The translations under genes were made by a program, and so were the position numbers. A stretch of DNA of 64,000 nucleotides from Acestrorhynchus altus. Lineage: Eukaryota; Chordata; Actinopteri; Characiformes; Acestrorhynchidae. The DNA lies in NCBI GenBank assembly GCA_034509495.1, contig CM067522.1:15085168-15149167 (forward strand). The letters are read 5' to 3'. The notes under the pieces were generated by a model. The model worked only from the letters and a program-made list of their open reading frames with translations. It had not been told where the DNA came from and did not search any database. This document shows, one piece after another, positions 55,351 through 64,000 of this stretch (positions are counted from its first letter, which is position 1; each line of letters begins with the position of its first letter).

Positions 55351-55907
55351 ATCAGCCAATCAGTGAGGGCAGGATCCTTATATAAAGATGTCAGGGACAG
55401 AGGTATGAACCAAATAAAAGTCTTTATTAAAGCATCTCCTGCAGAATCCTGAAAAAAAGGGGTCTGCAGCCCCTGGTGAGATCAAATGGTGAAGCGGAGC
55501 TAAAAGGAAGCACGACTGTGTCCCTGGTGAAGCCCCAATCACACAGCAGTTCCTATTTGAGGTCAGATATGTATGAAGATCAGACAGAAAGAGAGAAATA
55601 GGCCTTAGGGTTCCGCTATTGAAGATGTCCTGGGCACAGTGCAAACAAAACACTAACTAGCTTTGTGTTATCTCCATGGCATTATACATGTTTTAACATA
55701 TTCATTAGCACTTTATTGCTTGAACAAATGTAATGCTATTCAAAGTGCATTAAGTCTGTTGTAATTGAAGTGATGGATCTCATGAGAAGGCTGAGATTTT
55801 CTTGTATTTTTTTTTTTACTGAATGGAACTATGTGTTTCAATTTATGTACATTATTTATATTGCTTATCGTTTAGTTCTTTATGTAGCTGTACCTTCATT
55901 GCTGATA
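55351..55907. other. Unassigned sequence
   Basis: Nothing recognised. The 91-codon minus frame at 55378-55653 lacks a domain. Confidence 0.3.
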
Positions 55908-56225
55908 CACTCTGACCAAATGTTTGTGGAGACTCCTTCTAATGAATGCATTGCACCCATAAAGCCCCCAGGCATGGAGCTGTGGAGCAGTAGAACTATA
56001 TTCTCCGAAATGATGGTGCGCCACCCAGGCCTTCTGGGATGAATTAGGGATTTAAGGATAAGGTGAGGTGGTGATTTTGCAACATTTTGCATTTTGGCTT
56101 TTGTCCCTGAATGCAATCAAATCCTCACAGCAATGTTCCAAAATCTAGTAGAAAGCCACCTCTGGACAATAAAGACAGTTGCAGCCTGGTCAAGAGTTTT
56201 TGGACAAAGAATATTTCATAGTAAC
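55908..56225 (+). mobile_element. Tc1-like MITE, internally deleted
   Basis: CACTCTGACCAAATGTTTGT, GGAGACTCCTTCTAATGAAT, GCCCCCAGGCATGGAGCTG, CCGAAATGATGGTGCGCCA and CAATGTTCCAAAATCTAGTA are in family order, with the CAATAGAATAGGACTC block deleted. GTTTTTGGACAAAGAATA may be the decayed right end. Confidence 0.7.
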
Positions 56226-56266
56226 CAGCAGAGGTGGACTGACCATTGGGAGAATTGGAGAAAATC
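56226..56266 (+). repeat. Fragment of a GGACTGGCCATCGGGAGAAC-type repeat
   Basis: AGAGGTGGACTGACCATTGG then GAGAATTGGAGAAAAT resembles the head of a common fish repeat. The reversed relative is at 34.29 kb. It abuts the end of the Tc1-like MITE. Confidence 0.4.
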
Positions 56267-56394
56267 TGAAGAACTATGGATGTGGGCAGCTGACACAATA
56301 AAAGGAACGGTTGATGGAACAGCACTATGGTCAACAAAATGAATCCAATCAAAGGGGGGCGGGTCTGTTAAGTTGCCAGTCTAGCCTTGGTAAC

Positions 56395-56560
56395 CAGTGT
56401 AGCATAAACCCAACCTACTCTAACCCTAATCTTGGCCAGTAAACCTAAACCTTAATGAAACCATTAATTAAATGTTAACCATAGCATTGTCATAACATAA
56501 AGTCAAGCTAAAGTCAACCAAACGCTCAACCTACACCTAAACATAACCTCATCTCGAATT
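56395..56560 (-). repeat. AACCCTAA-like degenerate simple repeat
   Basis: AACCCAACCTACTCTAACCC and ACCTAAACCTTAATGAAACC resemble the GGTTA-rich stretch at 24.4 kb on the opposite strand. Confidence 0.45.
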
Positions 56561-57190
56561 CCCACAGGGGTTTCCATCCATTAATTCCTTTATTAAACCA
56601 TTTTATGATGTAAAAGCAGCCAATTATGGTGCTTCTGTGTTGTAGCTTGTACAGGTTGTGAGCTGGTTTGTGTGCATTGGTGTATGGGAACTCACTGTAA
56701 ATTGTATGAAACAGTATGTGAGAATCATGCATATGGTATGAAATACTCAGGGTACATTTTAGAATTTTATGTACGTATTTTGAGAGATGTTCTTGTCTCC
56801 AGTGAAAGAAGGACAGAGATGTTTAAGGTGTCCAAACGCTTTTGTCCATATAGCATATATAGGATGCCTTACATATTGGTTGACTGTTTAATTGGTCCTC
56901 CTGTACTGTGTATACAAAAAAGCAGCCCACACTTTACTCAGCAAGCTCTTAAGTAAGTATAAAATCAGCATGAATATTTTTACGGCTGTGACATCATTAC
57001 TGCAATGAAATAAAGGACGTATACTGCATATACTGATGGCATGGTGTGGACAGTATGTAATTTTTTTCTGTCCATGGGAGATTTGTTAAGGCTATGGACC
57101 CTTTAAATTGAGTCCATGAACTGATTTAAGGATTTAAACAGTGCATCTTTAGGACCAGGATAAAAACAGGTTCATGACTAACTGTGCTTT
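56561..57190. other. Unassigned sequence
   Basis: Nothing recognised. The 94-codon frame 56672-56956 has no domain. GTCCAAACGCTTTTGTCCAT near 56.83 kb resembles a Tc1-like end in reverse. Confidence 0.3.
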
Positions 57191-57221
57191 TCTCTATCTC
57201 TCTCTCTGTCTTTCTGTCTCT

Positions 57222-57271
<50 letters not shown>
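57191..57271. repeat. (CT)n microsatellite
   Basis: CT units with GT and AT interruptions. Confidence 0.95.
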
Positions 57272-57376
57272 AGGTGTGAAGCTCCACACTTCAGGCCCAC
57301 CACACAGAGGAAATGAGGGGGAAAATGATGATCCTCCTTCCAGACCTGCATTTTTTCCCCTCCACAGCCCTGCTTC

Positions 57377-57378
<2 letters not shown>

Positions 57379-57429
<51 letters not shown>
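57379..57429. repeat. (CT)n microsatellite
   Basis: About 25 pure CT units, 108 bp downstream of the previous CT tract. Confidence 0.95.
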
Positions 57430-57431
<2 letters not shown>

Positions 57432-57765
57432 GGAAGGAATTGTCTGCCAAGAAACAGCGCTCTCCAGTAAAGAATGACAGAAAATCGAGGCTGTGGTCAG
57501 TGAAATCCTCCTGTGCATTGGGGCCTCCATCTCTAAATACAGGGTCAGGTGTCAGCCCAGCATTGCCTGCCAGACCATTGTACATTTAAAAAGAAAAAAA
57601 AGAAGAAGAGAAGCCTGCCATTGTTTCTCTGTCAGTGTCAATTCAATTATGTCACACGCAAAGTGCTGGCAAAACAAGCAGGGAGCTATCGATCCAAGTC
57701 GGGCCTCACCTGTGGTTAAACATGGGAGGTTGACGCAGGATTGAGAGGTTAGTGTGCATGTCATA
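57430..57765. other. Repeat-poor block; candidate conserved non-coding element
   Basis: Unique balanced DNA (CAAGAAACAGCGCTCTCC, CAATTCAATTATGTCACACG and GCTATCGATCCAAGTCGGGC). No coding domain in overlapping frames. Confidence 0.3.
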
Positions 57766-58417
57766 TCAGATGGCTTAGAGGGCTGCTGAGAGTTCGCTTT
57801 GAATGCATGTTTGATGAATCATGTATAAGCCGGCAATTTATCATAAAAGACGTTAGGTGTCAGTGGACTGTTGGAGTTCCAGTCCATAATGAGTTTACAT
57901 CAGTCTTCATAAACAAATCAATTTTTATTCTTTCAACATTTGAGAGCTTTCATAAGATTATTTGGCATTTACCTTGTTCACTATTGAAGCTTCTGGTCAA
58001 TATTACTTGGATCGATTTGATGTGGATCCTATCTTGGTACCATAATCATAATAATTCCCTTGTCAAGATTTTCATGTTTCTTCTCCCGTTTTTCTTTTCT
58101 CAATTTGTGCTCCTCCCTATTGTCTGAACTTCTGTCATGCCCTTCACATCGGGAAAACTAGGAAAAATCCTGGGATGCTGAGAGGATGAAGGGGCCAGTC
58201 ATGTGTAAAAAAAAAAAAAAAGGTGCTGTGATGGTGTAACCGTCTCTACTGTCCAGGGAAGGCTATGCACTAGATACCGAAGCATCGCTGTGAGGGTTCA
58301 ATTGCATTCAGCAACAAAAGCATTAATGAGTTCTAACCACCCCACTAAATCCCCCACTCCCCAACCAAATGCAAAAGTATTTTGCAAAAGTATATGTGCA
58401 CCTTTTTTCCCGAGATC
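57766..58417. other. Unassigned sequence
   Basis: The 106-codon plus frame 57807-58127 is Phe/Ile-rich from AT-rich DNA with no domain. A 15-base A run lies at 58.21 kb. Confidence 0.3.
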
Positions 58418-58560
58418 ACAGTACACTCGTCCTATTCTATTGGCAATAACTACAGGGACTAGACAAGCCTTTGCAAATCTGTGTCAGCAATGGGCAAAAT
58501 TTAAATTTTTTGAATGAATTTATTAGAAGGGGTGTCCACAAACATTTGGACGTATGATGT
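58418..58560 (-). mobile_element. Tc1-like MITE fragment, reverse
   Basis: CGTCCTATTCTATTGGCAAT, GACTAGACAAGCCTTTGCAA, CTGTGTCAGCAATGGGCAAA and GGGGTGTCCACAAACATTTG, followed by GACGTATGATG, give the left half of the family in reverse, with a recognisable end. Confidence 0.7.
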
Positions 58561-59049
58561 AGCTGTAGATAGAATAATAATACAAATTCCAGGTAGTTTG
58601 TGAGTGGAACTGATGTTTCTGATATACACATCCTGAAGGCTCTGCAATACCTGCAATACATGTCATGCAGTGCTACATTGTTGTTAGGATACAGTCTCAA
58701 CACTAGAATATAGTTAATATTCATATTGGAATCTGCAATATTGAAAACATTAATAATTTGGTATAAGGCAGCACATGGCTGCTCTAGAACCAAATTCTTT
58801 CCCCTGGTCTAGTGGCTCTATAAGCTTGTACATCTGAACAGCCATGGTGCATCCATAAAACCATGCCTTTACTGCTTATGGCATTACACAGCTTAGGTGC
58901 ATCATAAATGGTGTGTAATTCATCTATAGGAGTAATAAACCAAAAAATATGGAGTGCATATATCCTATATAACAATACACCTCGTCAAGATAAATTACGA
59001 CTGCATGATTTACAAAGTATGCCTATAAATTACTGTAATATTTAATGAG
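58561..59049. other. Unassigned AT-rich sequence
   Basis: The 118-codon minus frame ends in the neighbouring MITE. No domain. Confidence 0.3.
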
Positions 59050-60140
59050 CAAAATACAGCTGAGAGGCGATGCTGCAGCCTGCGCTCGGCCGAGGCTTGG
59101 AGTAATAAATGTGTGACACTAGGCGGATGGGTCCTGCCACGGTGCCACAAAGTGCACTGTATCATTCGAATACCAATAAAGCCAGGGCTGGCGGTAGGTC
59201 TTCGGAGCATAAGGAAAGTTATGGAAAATATTTCTCTCCCAAGGACATGGCACCAGATGTGCAAAGACTTATGGGAGCAATCATAGGTGGCCAAGGCTTG
59301 GGCTGTGGGGCCTTATTAAGTTAGGCCGCGTTCCAGCACCTTCAACTTATTAAGCTGTCAAGAGTTGCAATGATTAAAACCAAAGAAAGGTCACGAGCGG
59401 ACCTTCGGCATTGTACAAGGCCTGATATTTTCTCTGGAAGCGAAGACCCTAATGAAGACATTTTACTTCATACGCACAGGTGGGATTTGATGAAATGGCT
59501 CTTTAGCGATGAGCTTCTTTTCTTTCTTCTTCCTCTTTTCTTTATTGCGTCTGAAGTGCTCGAGCAAATCTTCAAAAAGTTTGGCAGCTTTTTTTACCTT
59601 CTTTGCCTCATCTCAGGTGGAATTCTGAGAAATTCATTTATTTTAAAAGACAGAATGAATGAAAGGGGAGCGGTCTAAAAGGAGACAAATCAAAACCACT
59701 CTTCCTGCCCAAACGCTTCAGCAACTGGTCTCCTTTTCAGATGGTTTTTGCATACGATCATCCTCTGAGATCAAAGCCAAGTGGGCCGCAGTAATAATTG
59801 GCGGCAGCTAGGTATGCGGATGGAGGAACGGTGGGAGCGGGTGGGGCCGTCTGCTAAATATCACACCCGCGTTTCTGCTGATGGCGGGATTTTAGCGTCT
59901 GCAAGCTCTGGAACGACGTCTGCCCCCAAAGATTAAAGAAATGCACCACCATGGAGGCTTGTATTGAGAGCTGTCACTATCGCACCGCTCAGCGTTCGAG
60001 GCTCCATCCAACTGACAGGGAGAGATTTATTCACCTGTCATGCCAGATGATGCCGTGCGTCGAGTGGATTGCTTTTAGGTCGGGTGGAGAGGGCAGTGGA
60101 CCTGGCAAAATATCAGGGAATAGTGCCCCGAGAACTAGAC
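59050..60140. other. Long repeat-poor block; candidate conserved non-coding cluster
   Basis: About 1.1 kb without repeats and with many CpGs and developmental-type motifs: TGCGCTCGGCCGAGGCTTGG, CATTCGAATACCAATAAAGC, ACAGGTGGGATTTGATGAAA, GATCAAAGCCAAGTGGGCCG, GTAATAATTGGCGGCAGC and ATTTATTCACCTGTCATGCC. The sub-blocks 59.05-59.33, 59.37-59.52, 59.73-59.9 and 59.95-60.1 kb look distinct. Frames of 68-102 codons have no domain. Conservation is inferred. Confidence 0.35.
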
Positions 60141-60240
60141 ACTACTGCTCTATTTAACTGTATAAATGATAGTGATCACAGTGATTATAGTAATCAGTAA
60201 TTCAAATTATTATTAGAATATTAAACTTCAGAACCTTTAA

Positions 60241-60548
60241 ACCTTTAGAACCATAGGCTAATTTTGTGGGATATTTCATAGTTTGACATACTGATGTTTT
60301 GATCACAAATTAATGTGCCTACAAATTTTTGTATTTCGGGCTTATAAGGACTAAATCACACTTCTTATGTTAGAATCCTGTTGGCAATTGAGTGGTTTTG
60401 AGCTGAAAATGCAAGAATTTTGATAAATGATTTATAATGATTAGATTGACAAGAATATTTATAATAATAAGTTCTTCAAAATACACGACAGTCCAGATAA
60501 AATAAAAAACAACCCTCCCTTCTCATTTTCTTTTATAACCCAAAATCC
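60241..60548 (-). mobile_element. TTAA-flanked MITE family, truncated by Tc1 sequence
   Basis: TTAA (60237-60240) is followed by ACCTTTAGAACCATAGGC, then TTGGCAATTGAGTGGTTTTG, GATTAGATTGACAAGAATAT and CTTCTCATTTTCTTTTATAA with the CCCAAAATCC block. It stops where Tc1 transposase-like DNA begins. Confidence 0.7.
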
Positions 60549-60960
60549 TTCTGCAGATGCAGTGACCAGTGAGTTCTCAAGGGACTCTTGGGGAACCACA
60601 GTCTTGGGGAAGACTGCTGACCTGACAGTTGTCCACAAGATGATCATCAACACTCCACAATGAGGTTAAGCCCTAGAAGGTCATCGCTAAAAAGGCTGGC
60701 TCAGAGTGCTGTACCAAAGCATATTAATGGAAGGTTGACTTGAAGATGAAATGTAGTGGGAGAAGGTGCACAAGAAACTGGTATGACCACAGACTTGAGA
60801 CCATTGCCAAGAAAAGTTGGGAGAGCTTCACAAGGAAGTGGACTGAGGCTGCTGTCAGGGCATCAAGAGCCACCATACACCACGTCTCCGGGAAAGGGGC
60901 TACAACGGCAGTGTTCCTAATATCAAGTCCCTCCTGAAGTAGAGACGTCAGAAAATGACT
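60549..60960 (+). pseudogene. Tc1-like transposase fragment, frameshifted
   Basis: GKTADLTVVHKMIINT is followed in other frames by VLYQSILMEG-type sequence, RRCTRNWYDHRLETIAKKS and KWTEAAVRASRATIHH, then VPNIKSLLK. These match successive parts of the N-terminal and linker half of a fish Tc1-like transposase, where a LHKEWTEAGVRASRAT block precedes a RRLQEMGY helix. At least three indels and stops break it, and the DDE half is missing. The 65-codon frame 60740-60937 is one piece. Confidence 0.65.
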
Positions 60961-61479
60961 GTAACCCAAATTGAAAATTGTATTTTTGAAAAACCCCTAT
61001 GAGACACTATTCTTTCTTTTAATGTGATCTGACCTCATCACAACTCTTCAAGCAGATCCGCACCCAATAACACAAGTTCTCTAAAACTCAGAAGTGAATT
61101 CAAGGCAGAAACTAGAGCTTGCTCTCTCTGTGTACCCAGTTTTACTAAAACAGCTCTAGATATTGATGAAACAAAAATGAAAAAGAGGGAGGGGGAGTGC
61201 ACCTGTCTTATTTCAAAGCATGTCCTTGACATCTTTGTAGATTGGCTTTTTTTTTTTTTGCCTCTGCCTTGCATTGCCCAGGACACTGTTAGAGCTGCAA
61301 ATTGCCTATGACAGATATGCAAAAAGGGGGTCAAACAAAGTCCTCAGTCATTTCACTGGCACCAGCAGACATATAGGTCTGTGAGGTTGCTAGAGGTGGT
61401 GTGTGACCTCTAAAACTCTTTTCACCAATCTGAAGAGCACACATTGCTGCATTTCAGATTATGTATGAGAACACACACC
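60961..61479. other. Unassigned sequence
   Basis: The 98-codon minus frame has no domain. A T-run lies at 61.25 kb. Confidence 0.3.
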
Positions 61480-62080
61480 CCAAATACGAGGAACTTATTT
61501 AGCTGCTCTTGAGGCTAGTTTAGCTGTCAAACTGAATCGGGAGCACGATGGCAAATATAGGTTAGGAGCACATGGCGGGCGATATGTTCATTTTATTACC
61601 TCAATTTAGTTTGCTGTTCTTTTGCCTTATTTTACTCGTTTTACTGGACGTTATTTGAAAAGTCGGCTCTTCCGCCTATCCACTACTCTATCCAACCATC
61701 ATCAGTGCAGGCATAAGCATTACAAGGCTTTGGCGCAGTCTTTGAGATCCCCTATGCATTTACTCCATTGTATAACATTCAGTATGAAACCCTGTAACAT
61801 CTCTGACTTTAGTTCCCTTACTCTCCCACAGTAAACAGAGCAAATCCCACAAACGCCCGTCACCAGAAGTGCACCAGAGTGTAGACTAATGTTCTGCTCT
61901 TATCAGGAAATAAAAGATGAAAGTTATGCTAACCTATCAGCACGCAACGGGACCCGCGTGAGTCAAAGCCGCCGAGACGACACTTCCTTAGGCTGCAAAT
62001 GTCCTAATTACTCCTATGTGCCTTACAGGTCAAGCAGTGCTGCCAGTGCTACCCTGCTACCACCAGAGCATTCTGCACTC
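61480..62080. other. Repeat-poor block; candidate conserved non-coding element
   Basis: Balanced unique DNA (AAACGCCCGTCACCAG, ACGCAACGGGACCCGCGTGA and AAAGCCGCCGAGACGACAC) mainly at 61.83-62.08 kb. No repeat ends. CTAATTACTCCTATG and TAGCATGACATTTC carry homeodomain-like cores. Confidence 0.3.
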
Positions 62081-62654
62081 CATTAGCATGACATTTCAGT
62101 GCACAAGGCTAAATGTTCCCCCTTCTGCCCCAGCTCTTCCTCCATGGATTCAATGGCCTACATAGAAGTTTTTTACCTTAGGCCTATGCTGCTACTTTTT
62201 CTTTTATGAGAACATCCCAGATGAAAAGAGGAGAGCAGGGAGAACATGGTTTCAAACAAGGCAAAACAGGAACAATTAAGAGTGAAATTATGCCACAGTC
62301 CTACACAAAGGGGTTCTTCAAGGGTTCTTTTGTAAAGTTAGGCAAAGTTATACAATGGTTCTAAATTAAACTATGACAATTTAAGGAAGCATCTGAATGG
62401 TTTTTGTTACAGTGGTTTAGAAAATATCTGTGTGTGCTTCTCTAAACTATAGCTGCTTTTACAAAAAACAGTGATGCTCAGCTGTTAAACTGTTGACTGC
62501 ATCAGCACATTTTAAATGATATCAAACCAAACACCACCAAACATTGTGATATACTACTCTGATTTAAATAAATTAGTAGATTATGAAACTCTTACCAGAA
62601 TCTTACATCCAGAATTCAATGTATTTAAAAAAGGAGATTTTTTGGGAATTTGGA
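62081..62654. other. Unassigned sequence, GGTTCTT-rich near 62.3 kb
   Basis: GGGGTTCTTCAAGGGTTCTT and ACAATGGTTCTAAATTAAAC resemble the GGTTCT language of the fold-back elements at 26.3 and 44.7 kb. No arms resolved. Confidence 0.35.
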
Positions 62655-62712
62655 GCGGTATGGCGGCACTGCCCCAGACCGGCCCTGACCAGGATAAGTG
62701 GATAAGATGCCT
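62655..62712 (+). repeat. SINE 3'-end fragment
   Basis: GGTATGGCGGCACTGCCCCA and CCGGCCCTGACCAGGATAAG, then TGGATAAGATG, match the head tip and the GACCCTGANNAGGATAAGCGG tail of the fish SINEs with the body missing. Confidence 0.45.
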
Positions 62713-63022
62713 GTGTGCATTTAGCCCTTGAAAATTAGAAATTCAGTCTCTGAATTTCCTGAAACACAATAAGAAGGAGTTATGTATATTTTTTTGTCAA
62801 TGAGTGTATTTGAATATTTAATTTAGAATTTGATTTAATTATTAATTAGACAATATCAACATTAAAACAAAAACAATATGTCAAAATTGCAATATGTCAC
62901 TTAACATGTAATACTATTTTAGGACATTTCTGTTTGTCCATGCCCCATGAAATGACATTTACTTTGCATATGCAGTGTAATATTAATAGAGATAAATGTT
63001 TCTATATAAAATCCTTTTTGCC
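62713..63022. other. Unassigned AT-rich sequence
   Basis: Nothing recognised. Confidence 0.35.
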
Positions 63023-63352
63023 CACTGTATGTCTAAATGTTTTTGGAAACTGTAGCTACAGAATGCATTCAGGCACTGCGAGCACACAGCTGGTCTCGTC
63101 CCTGTACAGAAGTACTGTCAATAGAAAAGCACAATAGGATGAGTTGGGGTGGGATGGAGTGGTGAACATCCCACATCCTGACCTAACACTCTTGTTACTA
63201 AATACAATCAAATCCGCAGACATCCATCCTGCAGCTCCAATATTCTGATACAGTTAATCCAACAAAAGCAGGGTAAACTTCTAAACTTCTTTTAAAACTT
63301 GATTTCCAAATAAGTAATTAATGAGCAGGTGTCATAACACTTTTGTGCATTT
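63023..63352 (+). mobile_element. Tc1-like MITE
   Basis: CACTGTATGTCTAAATGTTT, CACACAGCTGGTCTCGTCCC, GTACAGAAGTACTGTCAATA, GTGAACATCCCACATCCTGA, CCTAACACTCTTGTTACTAA and GCAGGTGTCATAACACTTTT follow the family in order, with internal deletions and both ends decayed. Confidence 0.65.
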
Positions 63353-63414
63353 AGAATATGTCATTTTGACCCGGTGCCCCACTGACACCAATACCTACGT
63401 ACAGTGAATACATG

Positions 63415-64000
<586 letters not shown>

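Overview
The window looks like non-coding DNA from a bony fish, probably an otophysan (characin, catfish or knifefish lineage). The evidence is the repeat content: tRNA-derived SINEs of the DANA/Mermaid general type, many short Tc1-like elements with the end motif CTATATGTCCAAATGTTTG, Tc1/mariner transposase fragments, a LINE reverse-transcriptase fragment, and dense (CA)n, (GA)n and (TATC)n microsatellites. The species and chromosomal locus cannot be named from the sequence alone. I found no host protein-coding exon, rRNA, tRNA, CRISPR array, operon or other prokaryotic feature. The longest open frame is 164 codons, and most long frames are chance, microsatellite translations or transposon relics.

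Layout. 0-12 kb: two Tc1-like MITE fragments next to copies of a second, TTAA-flanked family; a motif-rich block at 2.6-3.06 kb; a SINE with clean target-site duplications at 4.04-4.34 kb; a LINE fragment at 6.1-6.5 kb; a Tc1-related segment at 7.15-7.72 kb; a block with an SRF-type CArG box at 8.12 kb; and two transposase fragments in inverted orientation at 10.2 and 11.3 kb. 12-28 kb: mostly unassigned AT-rich DNA with microsatellites, a reverse SINE at 16.8 kb, TTAA-family copies at 18.9 and 22.6 kb (the second nested in an element with 20-bp inverted ends), a fold-back element at 26.3 kb and a Tc1 remnant at 27.75-28.2 kb. 28-41 kb: repeat-poor, CpG-containing blocks at 28.7-29.65, 32.2-32.6, 34.6-35.4, 37.5-38.5 and 40.1-40.35 kb that read like candidate conserved enhancers, plus a decayed ~60-bp tandem array at 33.17-34.07 kb. 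41-49 kb: SINEs, a 370-bp fold-back element and more TTAA-family copies. 49-64 kb: further repeat-poor blocks at 49.75-50.66, 52.4-52.8, 53.9-54.3, 55.1-55.35, 57.4-57.76, 59.05-60.14 and 61.5-62.1 kb, among Tc1-like MITEs, and a TG/TATC/TA compound microsatellite at 63.4 kb.

Nothing here acts as a set of genes. The likely functional content is regulatory: a gene desert or very large intron with islands of unique sequence between repeats. The most unusual material is the TTAA-flanked MITE family (ten copies, end motif CTCTTAGAACC), the ~60-bp tandem array, the fold-back elements and the motif clusters in the unique blocks. All family names come from memory of repeat families and were not checked by a search.
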